Of a stretch of 64,000 nucleotides of DNA, positions 22,405 to 33,870 are shown piece by piece. The stretch covers positions 1,302,001 to 1,366,000 of the forward strand of contig CP053161.1 of the NCBI GenBank assembly GCA_014607495.2, read 5' to 3'. Below the pieces are notes generated by a model, which worked only from the letters and a program-made list of their open reading frames with translations, did not search any database and was not told where the DNA came from. The first letter of the stretch is position 1, and every line of letters starts with the position of its first letter. Made by a program: the position numbers and the translations under genes. The DNA is from Carposina sasakii (taxonomy: Eukaryota; Arthropoda; Insecta; Lepidoptera; Carposinidae).

Positions 22405-22625
22405 GATCCAGAATAACTAGAATACATCAGCTATATCTCCTTCCGTGCATGTCGTAAGAGTCGACTTAACAGGGACATATCTACTCTCAGGCGATGATAT
22501 AGTAACTTATCACAAACCTTTTACATCTTTGCCTGTTTATTTAAACGAAACTGTAAGAATTTTCATGTAATCCTGCAAAATTATCTTATTTTGGGAACAT
22601 AGCCGTATGTAGAGGATTCTATAAA
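22405..22625 (+). repeat. R4 repeat
   Basis: AATACATCAGCTATATCTCC, TCCGTGCATGTCGTAAGAG, TCGACTTAACAGGGAC, and after about 80 bases AATCCTGCAAAATTAT and GGGAACATAGCCGTATG keep the R4 block order. This is one of the better-preserved copies. Confidence 0.65.
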
Positions 22626-22929
22626 TAAATCAATACAAGTAGATCCATTTCGTGCAACTGAAAAATTAGCATTAGTACACTTGAAAAAGGTTCGACGAAT
22701 ATCCACCAATAATTTGTGAAAGTGAGCATTGAGATACGTCCTTAGCCTTTAAAGATTTTTTAACATAAAGGCTTGTTATTTATTTCTCAAGTCAAGGCTA
22801 CTAAAGTTTCACATCACGTACCTTACAAATGTGGGGTTCCAGCGTTAGGGGGCGTGGTATGACTTCAAACTGGAGTTTCCAATTCAGGTCTAAAATGATT
22901 TCATATCATTCTCACTTTATATGATGACA

Positions 22930-23010
22930 GAGATATGGCCGATTAGCGCATTTGGTAGGTGACCCTGAACGCACCATATGTCCTGGGTTCGATTGTAACT
23001 TTTTGAATAC
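22930..23010 (+). repeat. tRNA-like SINE head, diverged SINE-A
   Basis: GGCCGATTAGCGCATTTGG and TCCTGGGTTCGATTG align with the A and B boxes of SINE-A, but the body is unrecognisable. It is not a functional tRNA gene: no acceptor stem pairs. Confidence 0.5.
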
Positions 23011-23268
23011 TGGAAAGGTTTATATGTACTTAAATAAATATTAGGTCAAAAACCATATTCGACTTCGCGAACGGTTAGGCTCGACCACATGATTTATGTT
23101 TGTCAATATTTTATTTTATTTACTATAAAATTTGTTACTTTAAAATTAAAACCTTCCTAGCCAAAATGAAAAAAAAAATCCTTTTACCCATTACGAACCG
23201 ATTCAGAAAATTTTCATATATAAAGAGCATTTTGTATGTTAACTTGATTGTTACATTAAATTGATTGT

Positions 23269-23384
23269 CTTCATCTTTAGCCTATTGCAGTCCAATGCTG
23301 GACGTAGGCCTCCCCCATGACACGCCACAAGGCTACTGCCATAGGGCGTTTTTGCCCACGCTGGGCAGGCGAGTTGGTGACCGG
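23269..23384 (-). mobile_element. RTE-type tail, 116 bp, with 12-bp target duplication
   Basis: On the minus strand the frame ends LWRVMGEAYVQHWTAIG plus stop, the usual RTE C-terminus, followed by GGCTAAAGATGAAG. TAAATTGATTGT flanks it at 23257-23268 and 23385-23396. Only the last 116 bases of the element were inserted. Confidence 0.85.
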
Positions 23385-23559
23385 TAAATTGATTGTATTA
23401 ATACATAAAACAGAACGGACATTTATTAGACAGATCAAAAGCTTAAACTTTCCGACCACGTACACTTTACAAATGTTCCGTCTAGCGTCCGCAATGCGAG
23501 GGATGCCTCACAAATCGTATAACCGCTGCCTCTGACCCACCGATTCTATTTTATTCCAC

Positions 23560-23775
23560 ACAACTAAACTGTAGCCGCGTGGTGCAGGCAGAGTAGAATT
23601 TGTACCCCATGCTTGCCCGTACGAGGCGATTAAAGGTTTCCGGAAGGCGCCTCCCGTGTTGACAACATAGTCCAAAAATCAGACTGCGATCACCAACCCG
23701 CCTGCCCGTCGTGGTGATGTCAGTAGCCTTGTGGCGTGTCCTACGTCCAGTAGTAGACTGCAGTAGGCTTACTAC
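23560..23775 (+). mobile_element. SINE-C (RTE-tailed retroposon)
   Basis: It shares its start GCCGCGTGGTG, its middle CCGTGTTGACAACATAGTCC and its end GTCC-AG-AGACTGCA-TAGGCTT with 28869-29109. A common 5' start in two copies argues for a real short element rather than random truncations. The target duplication is not evident here. Confidence 0.6.
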
Positions 23776-23797
23776 GTACAAGAACAGGGGGGATATA

Positions 23798-24181
23798 CAG
23801 GGTTAAATTTAAAACATCAATAACCTCGCAGGACTAGATAGCTGAAATTATAAAGGATAACGTTTGATCTACGAGTTTTATCATAACTCAATACATTAAT
23901 TTAAAATGATTTTCCAAGCTGTTATTGTACTGTCGTGACATTTGTAAGTCTATGTTCCATTCGTACGTATACGAAAAGGTTGACGCGCGCAATCGCGCGC
24001 GCCCCTTTGTTATGTACAGACTTAAGAACATTCAGAGGTAATAATATTTATTTATCATGATATTTATTTTTGTATGAAAGTAAAATGTGACAAATGATCA
24101 AAACTCGTAAAACAATAAATGTTTGTTGTTTATGGTGGTAACTAGTCTTGCGAGGTTATTGATGTTTTAAAATTAATCCTG
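23798..24181. mobile_element. M4 MITE (384 bp)
   Basis: The left end CAGGGTTAAATTTAAAACAT and right end ATGTTTTAAAATTAATCCTG are inverted repeats extending about 40 bases (CAATAACCTCGC). TATA precedes the left end and TATT follows the right, fitting the TATA duplication of the other CAGGG-ended MITEs. The centre contains GCGCGCAATCGCGCGC, an additional hairpin. No coding sequence. Confidence 0.75.
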
Positions 24182-24188
24182 TATTTGT

Positions 24189-24330
24189 TAGGGGAGATTT
24201 TGCGAATGGTTAGATAGCCTATTTGAAGGATGAGGTTGATGGTGTCTATCTTGACCAAGTTTTAAAGAAAGACAATATCAACTTTATCTTTCAGATAGCC
24301 CTTAATCCAGTATACAGAACAAAATCGTTC
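24189..24330 (+). repeat. R5 diverged repeat
   Basis: TTGCGAATGGTTAGATAGCC, GATGAGGTTGATGG and TCTTGACCAAGTTTTAAAG align with the copies at 7968 and 57103. Confidence 0.5.
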
Positions 24331-25699
24331 GAGTAGAACGGTGCAATGTGTAAATTCATGCAGAAATAATTAGATGTACTTCATCATGCAGTGCCTGTCA
24401 GTATGGGTATGGCAGACTAAAAACAGATTTCTCTTGCGCGTTTTAAAATATATCATTTTGCTTTACAATAAAGTGATTATAATACGCATAGCGTTTATAC
24501 AACAGTTTAAATTTCACTGCTTTTAAGCTAAACCTTTAATAGAATTTGACCCCATTCTCATGACCGTCGACACTATCTCTTAGAAAGAAATAACTACATT
24601 ACCAGGCTTACGGACTGATACTCGTACTCGTATTTTGCACACAGACTTATCGACAATCGACATAATAATTTACAGTTACAACGGAACCCCAGAAAGTGTT
24701 TTTCACTGGACGTACGTCTGATTCCGTAAAGCTGAATTGAATAAATTAAAAAGGTCTGAATGTACATTTGTGAGTATTCTCCTTTTGATACCTGGAGACA
24801 AGCCGTTACATAAACATGAATAGAAACTGGTTCATTTAAATTTGTATTTTTGTATCCCTATACTGCTGTGGCACTTCCATAAATTGAAAAAATAAAGTCA
24901 AGTGCGATTTGGTGTTTCTTATTGAGGGTTCTGTACATGTGGGAAATTTAAAATCGTTTCGAGTTATATTATATTGGTTAGACTTGTGAATGAAGGAACC
25001 TTATTGGCTAAATGTTATGATGACGTTAGTACTTAAATCGATACAGTCAAGAGTTAATGTCACTTTGTCTAAGTCTCTTGAACGATAGTGTAATAGTACA
25101 GTTTTATAATCCTGAACTATTAAAGTTAGATAAGGTATACATAACGGGAAGTGTGTGGATTGGCAATATCTCAAAAACGGAAAAACTTTTACTGTGATCA
25201 TGTTAGGCTGGCTTACTTGGTCTGAGCCTGGTCAATTTTAGGTGTAACTGACGCGTGCCTCTTTTGGGACACCCTGTATATCTAACCATGTCTAAAGTTA
25301 TTGATCTAACGATATGACATAAACAGTTTTAAGACAATACATTGACAATATCACTACGCAGTTCAATGTTTAAAAATCTTTTATCCACATTACTTCACAT
25401 TTACGGTTTTCATATTTTTCCGATATACGTGTTCATTGGTTCTTGCGAAACTCCTCGGAGGTAATAGAAACGGAAAGTAGGTAGGAAAGTACCCTATTAC
25501 GTTTCGATTCCACTATAAAATTTGAAAATATTATGATAACTTTTGTTTTAATATTTTTATAGGTATACGAGTACATTGGAGCATTTAATAAATAAAACTT
25601 GAAACAAACATGTAAACAAGCTGAGGTTCTCGACAGACAAATGTCCAAAAGTTTACGTTTAATGGTATTTTTACACTGTAGATACGGAATCCTAAAATA
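24331..25699. other. No gene; lone MITE terminus and degraded R6 scrap
   Basis: At 24890-24925 CAAGTGCGATTTGG and GAGGGTTCTGTAC recall the R6 repeat start. At 25267-25280 ACACCCTGTATA is a lone M-type terminus. CCCCATTCTCATGACCGTCG near 24549 is echoed at 60053. Confidence 0.45.
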
Positions 25700-25969
25700 C
25701 AGGGTGTTTATGACAGCTAGACAAATATTGACATGGTGACTTCAAACCATGATTCTGAGATGAAAACCAGTGAAAATTTTCGCAGGAAAATTCCAAATAT
25801 TTCCGTTTTTTGTGTGTTTCGTTTAAGTAGGCCTTAAATAATGACTTAAAAACAATTTTTTAACCCTTGAATGATTTAAAAAAAATGTTGCTCACAAAAA
25901 CGTTAAATTTTCTGATCAACCCCAAAGGAGAGTCACAAGTGATCCAAAAAACAGCAATGTATCACACAA
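25700..25969 (+). mobile_element. M3 MITE, left part only
   Basis: CAGGGTGTTTATGACAGC, CAAACCATGATTCTGAG and GAAAATTTTCGCAGG match the complete M3 at 41327-41820. The match stops at ...TATCACACAA, where a Helitron begins; the complete copy continues TAACCAATAAG at this point, so the Helitron inserted between A and T, its usual target. Confidence 0.75.
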
Positions 25970-26136
25970 TCTATACATATAATAAAATTGTAACGGGTCG
26001 ATGTTTGTGCACGCTAATCTAAGAAACGGCTGGGCAGATTTCGATGCAGTTTTCAGGAATACATTGTGACAGGTCCCATTTAACATATAGGCTACATTTT
26101 ATTCCGGATAATTTCGACATTTTGTTTTTTCTGTAG
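25970..26136 (+). mobile_element. Helitron (Hel-B), truncated
   Basis: It starts TCTATACATATAATAAAATT and follows Hel-B (GGATAATTTCGACATTTTG, TTTTCTGTAG) but ends there, lacking the terminal hairpin and CTAG. An internal deletion after GTAACGGGTCGATGT is also visible. Confidence 0.7.
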
Positions 26137-26890
26137 TGCCTGTAGTAGAAAAATACCGGAAAAGGTTTGATTGAATTTGGGGTTTTCATTTAAAATTTGA
26201 GCAAAAATATCAGTTCCTTATACATATTCATAACTAAAATCGGGACGGTGCGGTGGTAAAATAAGAGTGTTACATTACATATACAATTATTTAAATGAAA
26301 GAAAACTGCATAGTATTACCAGTATTATCATAATTTCCTCTGATGTTTAATATGTATTTTCATTTACATTGTGAATAACTACTATACAAAAAAAGAAAAT
26401 AGTATAATAATCGGCGTTAAATAACAATACATAAAATTCTTTAAATAGTTGGATATTATTAATGTATCAAGTACCTAAATATCATCACCATTATACAGTT
26501 GTAATGTTTTCCTTCTATATCCGTTGCAAATAACTAAAATTGTAACTATTTTTAAATTTCAGTTATCATGTGTTTTAAATGCATCTGGGATAGTTTCAAA
26601 ACGTACCTACTTGTCTAAATCTCGCATGAAAGAGCATCGGCATGAATTTAAATGAGTTCAGTTATGTTTGCTAAAACTCCACTTGCTACTTTCATTATTA
26701 ATAAGATACCCAGCTTACTTCCAAACATCATAAACTAAAATATTTTAATTTAAAAGCAATATTTCTCTACTGTTCTATTTACGGAAATAAATTGTACCTA
26801 CTACCATAAACGGATTTGGATCACTCTTTCGAATTTATGTTATGACCTAACAATATGTGTTTTTTACGGCGAATGTTTTGTATAAGTATA
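26137..26890. other. AT-rich DNA, no supported gene
   Basis: No signals beyond AT-rich open frames. Confidence 0.45.
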
Positions 26891-27275
26891 CAGGGTGCTT
26901 TTTCGTTGCCACCCTTAACAAAGGGTACGTACTCTATACATCAAATAAAGTAAGCTCATGCCAAAAAAATGCAGGGAAACGATGTAATTTTTTTTGTTTT
27001 TTTTTTTATTTTTATTACTTGATCGGGCGAAATTTATAGTGTCCAGTATTTATACTAGTTTTATCATAGACAGATATTAATAATTTCTGGTGAAAAAAAC
27101 TTGTTACGCGCGTCTATGTGCATTTATGCAGAAAAACGCAGTCTATTTACTCAATTTGGACCCTAATACCATGGGAACCAGACACTTCCCAGGTATGCTT
27201 CCATGCAGAAAAATGGTCGTGATGATGAGGAGATTACGTAGTTTTCAGGTACGTTGACGACCAAAAATCACCCTG
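26891..27275 (+). mobile_element. M2 MITE, complete (385 bp)
   Basis: It begins CAGGGTGCTTTTTCGTTGCC, contains GCGCGTCTATGTGCATTTATG and ACACTTCCCAGGTATGC, and ends CGACCAAAAATCACCCTG. TATA flanks both sides. Terminal inverted repeats are short (about 9 perfect bases, then imperfect). Four other copies exist in the window. Confidence 0.88.
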
Positions 27276-28353
27276 TATAATTTTTTAAATAAAAAATATA
27301 AGTAACTCATAGATTAAGCTTCTAGTAATAAAATAGAGAACGTCAAGTTTCGAGATGTAAGCGATGTGGTAGGTATACACATAAGTTTATTGTGGGCAAG
27401 GATTGGCGTAAAATAATACATAAATCTTATGTATAAAATAAAATTAGATGACCTTACGATCTGAATTCCTAATATTCTACAAAATTTAGAAAAATTTTCG
27501 AGCACACTGGTCTGAGTAAAATTATTCAAGACTCCTCAAAGATAATGAAATTTAAATTTTCTCAATGCATCGTAACGCCACCTATGCACATTGCATGAAT
27601 TCGCATTTACGCGTTTCCAATATTTTCGGAGGATACAACAGGAATATTTATTGCGAACAGGTTTCACAAGGGAAATTGCCGAAAACCGTAAAATGTAATC
27701 TTTCATCGCGCAATAAAAAACGTATAAAATCTTCAACTCTGAGTTTAGATTACGAAATTTCGGGCAGAACGAGACCGAATCAGATTGTATTGTATTTCAA
27801 TCGTAAAATTGATTGAATTTAATCGGAACTCATGGAGGAAAATATTAGATTTTCATCTTATTTCGTTATCTCTTATGAAAGTTTTCTAAGAAGATGCTGA
27901 GAGATTCATAATTAAATTAAACTACCATTTTACAATCACTGTTAGCAATGTAGGTTTTTTAAAGCGTAGGATTCTAGGGGAAGGAACAAATAACGTTTTT
28001 TTTTTAATTTGTGATGTTACATATTATGCCACTACTGTGGCTAAAATAAAACCGTTTAAGTCAGATGGATTTTTGATGTTTGTTTTTTTTTAAATGTTTA
28101 TATGGGTAATTACAATTTCAAAATAATTATGGATTTTTTCTCTGTTTTTACCTAATACTCTGTCTACACTGTTATTTAACATACTCAAAGGTATTTGCAA
28201 ATAATTTGATATTCCTATTCTAGTGATTTGGTAAAAAAATTGTTATGACACAAAAGTAAGAGATGAATTTTCTTTAAATAAGATTTAAAACATTATAAGA
28301 AGGTTTTGGTAAATTTTTTCGTAATCATCTAGCCTTAAAATAAGAGTAACGAA
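27276..28353. other. AT-rich DNA, no supported gene
   Basis: Nothing beyond AT-rich sequence and short frames without motifs. The frame at 27565-27816 has a plausible composition but no motif or splice context. Confidence 0.45.
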
Positions 28354-28610
28354 TTTTTTTATTTTTTTTTTTTTTTTTTTTTTTAAATATTCACACACTA
28401 CACAACACATTAACCTAGTCCCACATTAAGATCCCTAAGGTCTTGTGTCGTGAGTACTAAGCAACGGTATATAAATACATAGATAAGTATAGAAACATCC
28501 ATGACTCGGAAACAAACATCGATATTCATCATATCAATGTTTGCACCTACCGGGATTCGAACCCAGGACCTATGGCGTCGCAGGCAGGGTCACTACCTAC
28601 TAGACCAATA
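28354..28610 (-). mobile_element. SINE-A with poly(A)-like tail
   Basis: On the minus strand: A-box-like TTGGTCTAGTAGG, B box GGTTCGAATCCCGG, body and end GTGTGTGAATATT, then a run of A (the T run at 28354-28383). It is the best 3' end of the family here and shows that SINE-A ends in poly(A), unlike SINE-B with its ATC tail. Confidence 0.88.
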
Positions 28611-28868
28611 AGCTTAAGTATGTATTAACAAAATAACAAGTCATGATTTACATATCTATGTTTGCACGTTTACAGACCTTGACTACGTATTTCATGTGGC
28701 CAGAAACGTTGTGAAAAAAACATCACCTAAAACGAAACGTGAGCAACATACGAAAATATGTAAAGTCAGGGTATGAAAAGGTTCGTCAATTCCCGTCACT
28801 GGCAGAGAGCCTAACACACGTACCGCCTCGTGGATTTACAATATTTTTCATACTCGTATATCCCAACT

Positions 28869-29109
28869 TGGCCGCGTGGTGCCGGCAGAGTAGAATTCGT
28901 GCCACCCCATGTCTGCCCGTGGGTATCGTACGCGGCGATAAAGGGTTTCCGGGAGGTGGGCAGCAGCGCCTCCCGTGTTGACAACATAGTCCAAAACACA
29001 CCAGCGTGGTGACTATGGGCAAATAGCCCCCATGGCAGTATTGTGGCGTGCCCTGGGGGAGGCCTACGTCCAGCAGTGGACTGCAATAGGCTGATGGTGA
29101 ATGATGATG
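28869..29109 (+). mobile_element. SINE-C, full copy with 11-bp target duplication
   Basis: ATATCCCAACT at 28858-28868 recurs at 29110-29120. Between them lies a 241-base element that starts TGGCCGCGTGGTGCCGG, contains CCGTGTTGACAACATAGTCC and ends with the RTE-like GAGGCCTACGTCCAGCAG plus a GATGATGA tail. The shared tail suggests mobilisation by RTE machinery. Short frames inside it are not genes. Confidence 0.85.
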
Positions 29110-29120
29110 ATATCCCAACT

Positions 29121-29861
29121 ATTATTTTAAATCCGAAGGTAATTTATTTGTTTGCTTCTAACCTTGCTTGTCCATGTAGTTGGAAGTTATAGGCTACAGT
29201 ATGTACTTTCCCACGCGGGGAAAGTAGCGGGCAATAGATCATACGTAATAGCAAATAGATGTAGCAGTATTTAATTTTTAATGGACGTAAGTGGGTGTTT
29301 ATAAATATGGATTAATCTTAAACGATTATATTTAAACCTTAACTAATTACTCCCTCTCGGATCTAATATAATATCGAGGAAAATGTAATAAAAGTAAATC
29401 GCGCACCTTTCCGCTCATCGAAAAGATTTCCGGATAAAACTCCCAATTTCTAATCTCTCCCTCTCAATATTTCAGAAGTTTTTTACTGGTATTCAATATC
29501 ATTATCTACAGTCCCGCTCGCAATATCCCGGTATTTTACCCCCGGTCCTGGAAGGTGATAAGCATGCAGAAATGAAAAATGGTTTAGTACCGTTTCAATA
29601 TTTTAATGCGTGAATAGATTTTCTTGGATTTTCTCTATTTATGGAGCTATGTGAGGTATTACTGAGGTTCAGAAGATTAGTTTAAATAGCAGTATATAGG
29701 TATGTATTGGTATGTTTCAAGATGTACGCCCAACCTGATCTTAGAAAAGTGAAACTTGGAGAGTATGCCATACTGGTATGAAAGGATTTTCCGAAGTTTT
29801 CACGACGGCCTCTAGCCTTTTCATTAAAAAAAATAGGTAAACCAGTTCAGTTAGTAAAAAA
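29121..29861. other. No supported gene
   Basis: AT-rich sequence with no recognised repeat or frame. Confidence 0.45.
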
Positions 29862-30232
29862 CAGGCCAAGTGCGAGTCGAACTCGCGCACCGAGGGTTCC
29901 GTACAAACCTGTTTTATAATATATTATTCTTGATTATATGATGTAAGTTACTAAAAATTACGAGTTTTGCAATTTTTTCTTTATCTGTGCTATAAGACGT
30001 TGGTTTTGATTTTCTTGCGAGTGTCGAAAATTTGCGGCATAACCGGATGTATCTTTGATTGTATTAGCTTAAAAGTTTGATTTTTTCACAGCTGCAAGCG
30101 AGTTGACCTGAGCATTTGATTTGATACCTCCATGCGTTCCTTAAAAAAAGGCAGACAGACGAACGGACGGACAACAAAGTGATCCTATAAGGGTTCCGTT
30201 TTGTCTTTGCAGGTACGGAGCCCTCAAAATAA
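29862..30232 (+). repeat. R6 repeat (GGCCAAGTGCGAGTCG family)
   Basis: It starts AGGCCAAGTGCGAGTCG and GAGGGTTCCGTAC and ends AAGGGTTCCGTTTTG ... GGTACGGAGCCCTC. The opening GGGTTCCGTAC and closing GTACGGAGCCC are inverted, so it is probably a non-autonomous DNA element. I recall this sequence as very common in moth genomes, but its class is not certain. (GACAGACAGACG)-like repeats lie before the end. Confidence 0.6.
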
Positions 30233-30490
30233 TTAGATGCCAAATAAATGTATTCCACGTCGAACTTTTATAAAAACTTAATAAGGATCGAAAAATGAAA
30301 ATTATGAGAGGAAACTAGTAAAAAACGTGTTTTCAACCACAGAACAAATTAGAATTGCTATTAACTGCGCAGTTTCCTTGGTTGACGCATCTTGGACTAA
30401 ATTAAAATTGCCTTGGAGACGAAGGCTAGTTTTTTTCGTTAAACTTTTTGAACTAATCGGATTTACCGTACTTATTTTTATAGAAGAATA

Positions 30491-30690
30491 CTAGCGGCCG
30501 CCCGCGACATCGTCTGCGTGAACTTTAGAATTCCCGGTTATTCCGTGGGAGTTTTGGAAATAAATTGCCTTTGATATTACTTATTACATCAGCTATCTTC
30601 CAGTGAAAGTCCCATTAAAATTGCTCCAGTCTTTTTAGAGATGAGGCGGAACAGACTGACCGATAGGCATATAAAAATTGTGAAAAAATA
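30491..30690 (-). mobile_element. Helitron fragment with 3' end
   Basis: On the minus strand it ends GTTCACGCAGACGATGTCGC, GGGCGGCCG, CTAG, i.e. the terminal hairpin and CTAG. The 5' end cannot be placed; similarity fades near 30690. Confidence 0.6.
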
Positions 30691-31320
30691 TTTTGGTATA
30701 CCTATATGTACCGGATATATGGAGGTATACTCGGTACGTTTAGTAAAAAGCTAAAAAAAATTCTCTCTCTAACCTTTGAATACAAATTGAATACAAAGAG
30801 ATGCCGAAAATATAAAAAAAAACTAGAAATCTCACAAAAAATCCAATATTCAAAGCATTTCTAACTCTAAAAAAATTCTGCTCAGAAATTAAGGTTGATG
30901 GACCGGCACTTTGTAATTTTTTTCCTCTACCTCATATATAAACAAACATTCATTTATCACTGAAGCAATAAAGAGACGGACCTCAATATATCCATGTCTT
31001 CCCCCGCCGCAGTTAATGATAACGTTCCTAAATAAAAGACGTTTTGGAACCGCGGACAGACAGACGGACATATTCGCATTGTGCGTCAAACTGAACTAAT
31101 GGGACCATGCCATTTCCGATGTCTCAGCGTTGAATATTAGATTGTGTTTGGTTCCTCAAATACCCTTCAAATTACGAACAAATGAGAAGATGTTGAAACT
31201 ATTGGTACATTTTAGTACATTTTGAACTATGTGTCACAACTTTTAATTGGTATTCTTACAAAGTGCTTTTTTCAACAAACACTCAGATATTTCTGCGCCT
31301 CTATTTACAACATATATTAT
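30691..31320. other. No supported gene
   Basis: AT-rich; contains GACAGACAGACGGACA near 31053, a motif often found inside lepidopteran repeats. Confidence 0.4.
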
Positions 31321-31631
31321 ATACATATAATAAAAATGTAACGGATCGCTGTCTGTACATGGAAGATATATGAGAAAAGGCAATAGTACCCAAAAGAATG
31401 ATTTTTAGAATTTTTGTCTGTTTGCCGGTTTTGTCTGTGCGCTTGTGCACGCTAATCTCAGGAACGGCTGAACCGATTTAGATGCATTTTTCAGGAATAT
31501 ATTGTGACAGGTCCGACTTAACATGTAGGCTACTTTTACTCGTAATCCCGGGAAAATGTTTTCATCCCGGATAATTTCGACATTTTCTTTTTTCTGTAGT
31601 CCACGTGGACGTAGTCGCGGGCGTTCACTAG
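31321..31631 (+). mobile_element. Helitron (Hel-B), non-autonomous
   Basis: It starts near ATACATATAATAAAAATGTAA, continues CGGATCGCTGTCTGTACATG, and ends AGTCCACGTGGACGTAGTCG, CGGGCGTTCACTAG. CTAG is followed by T, the Helitron insertion rule. It carries no helicase gene. Confidence 0.8.
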
Positions 31632-32870
31632 TTTACAATATAACTGGATATTATGAATGGGGACTTTGAAACAAACATAAATGTTTTTTCTGCTTTATAC
31701 AAATACAGGTAAAAATACCCTCGTAGGCTCCTATTCCAATTTCAATTTAAAATATGAAACGGTAAGTAAAATGGGTGTAGTTTTGATTGCAATTTGAGCC
31801 AGAGTAAAGTTTCAAAATTAATATGCATATTTTTAAATTGGCATGCATTGTATCATAAACAACTTTTAGAAAACCAATTAGTTTTGCTATGGCACTATTG
31901 ATCATACACGGAAGGCAAATGGTTTCGGCAAAATGGAAGCGGTCTGCTTCCAGCATATACCCGCAATCTCGACTAGTAGGCAATTTCTATAAATTATCTT
32001 GAGATTTTTTGCATATCTCAGACTTAATCTTCAATTGTTTTCATACAAAATTTCAAATAAGGAATAAAAATCCAAGATTCTGTTTGATCTCTCGTATTGA
32101 AATTGGCCGTAGGTCGTCCGACCATCTCTCTCGGTCTAGAATGAGAACTTTTCGGCCCGTGCGCCTAACTACATCAATGTGTATGTAATTTTAATATATC
32201 TTTACATTATCATTTCAAATGTAAAGTAGATTAATCTAATTGTATAAAGTTGCATGTCTTGATTCATCAAACCGAGGACAAAACTACTGCGATATTTAAA
32301 CTTCCTTTTGTGACATGTAGGTCCATTAAGATACCCAGACTACCGCGGCAACGCTAAATAAAGGGAATTCTAAAGTAACGCAGAAGTCGCAGGCAGTCGC
32401 TAGTACATCATGGAGATTTCAATCATTATGAAGATTTCCTCACTTTTATTTTAGTTTTACCTATTCAACAAAACAGGTAAATAGATTTCCAACGTAATAA
32501 TGCCAGCAAACTTTACACATGAATATTTTATTTTTCTGATGGTGGGACTATAAGCGAAAATATCCTGGGGGAATATATAACAAAAGCCCCAAAAAAAAAT
32601 AAGTGGTAACAAGTAACAATCTGTTTCGGGCTGTAAACGTATTTACGCATCACATCCCCGTGAATAAAGGTCGACGGGTGTTGGTCAAACCAAGATTTAC
32701 ATAATGGTAAAACTATTAGGCACCTACGCTCGTATTTTTAGTAGAAACTTTGCCCCTTGAGGGCACTCATGTAAGAGGTGGTAAGACTTTCCTCTCTTTG
32801 AGACTTACATGCGAGTTATTTTTCAATAACTGAGTGATTCAAGTCTTCCCATTAACCATGTCCCACAAAG
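31632..32870. other. No supported gene
   Basis: AT-rich; no repeats or frames that I can support. Confidence 0.45.
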
Positions 32871-33312
32871 TCTTGAGTCGTGAGTACTAAGCAACGGAAT
32901 ATAAATACAAAGAAAATTATTTATGATAAAAAGATTTATGACACCAAAAAAAAAGATCAGTATTCATCATATACAGGGTGTAACAAAAAGGGTATGTTAA
33001 GCGAAAAGCTATGTAAATAGCCCACTGTAGAGAACCTATCCACAAAATTTGAGACCCGAAATCACATGTTTATTTTTCCCGATAGTATGGAGAATTTTTA
33101 AATATCTCAGGAATTTTCATACAATCTTGAAAAATAAAAATGTGATTTCGAGTCTCAAATTTTGGAAATAGGTTCTCTATAGTGGGCTATTTACATAGCT
33201 TTTCGCTTAACATATCCTTTCTGTTACACCCTGTATATGTTTGAACCTACCTGGAATCGAACCCAAGATCTATAGCGGGCAGGGTCTTTACCAACTACAT
33301 CAAACGGCCGTC
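32871..33312 (-). mobile_element. SINE-A interrupted by an M1 MITE
   Basis: On the minus strand the head (GACGGCCGTTTGATGTAGTTGG, GGGTTCGATTCCAGG) lies at 33239-33312 and the body (TATACTGATC ... GTACTCACGACTCAAGAC) at 32871-32972. M1 lies exactly between, at the CAT|TGTTTGCACC region of the intact family. The SINE is more diverged than the copy at 28354. Confidence 0.8.
32974..33233. mobile_element. M1 MITE, complete (260 bp), inside a SINE
   Basis: CAGGGTGTAACAAAAAGGG and TTCTGTTACACCCTG ends, TATA on both sides, and an interior that pairs with itself over most of its length (GAGAACCTATCCACAAAATT against AATTTTGGAAATAGGTTCTC). Confidence 0.88.
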
Positions 33313-33784
33313 AAATCGGTAAAGATAGTCTAGTACTAGAGAAAGTTAATCTACCATGAAAACAATCTCGTTCAATTTCTAATACGCCCTCTCATAGGGT
33401 ATATGCATGATTTTTATATTCTACGTAAAAAATGAATAACGTTTGCCCTTGGAATAGCATATCTAACTTTAACCGTTTTGGATTTACAGTAATTCAAAAT
33501 TACGAGCCGGCAAAATGTTTGCTCCGTTTGCTCCATACTAAAATGGAAAAGACTTTGACGTCATAGTAGACAACTGACTCAAATTAGTATGGGGAAAAAA
33601 TGCTATCTTATTTTATAAACGTAATATTTTATATTTTGTGTATTGTTGTCAATAAAAAATGTTTATTAATAGGTGCAGATATTAATAAAGTATTTATTAA
33701 ATCAATGAAATAATTCAAAATATGGGTAAAATTGTATGTTTTTACTCCTTTTATGTTATAAAATTATTAATAAAGAAATGGAAA

Positions 33785-33870
33785 AAATTCTTCACCCGAG
33801 TGGAAATCGAACCCACGATCAATTACTCGGATGACGAATTTTACCATCTCTTTTCTAAATTACATATTGG
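33785..33870 (-). repeat. tRNA-like SINE remnant
   Basis: On the minus strand GTAATTGATCGTGGGTTCG, ATTTCCACTCGGGTGAAG gives a B box and T-arm-like stem. There is no matching acceptor stem, so a functional tRNA gene is not supported. Confidence 0.45.

Noticed and set aside
24530..24600. Possible repeat CCCCATTCTCATGAC with 60053
   Set aside because: Similarity spans only about 35 bases; too short to define an element.
28786..29118. 110- and 91-codon frames around 28.8-29.1 kb
   Set aside because: They lie over a SINE-C insertion with target duplications; non-coding retroposon.
12908..29120. CRISPR-like reading of regularly spaced repeats
   Set aside because: The repeats are dispersed, variable in spacing and belong to transposable elements of an animal genome; no array exists.
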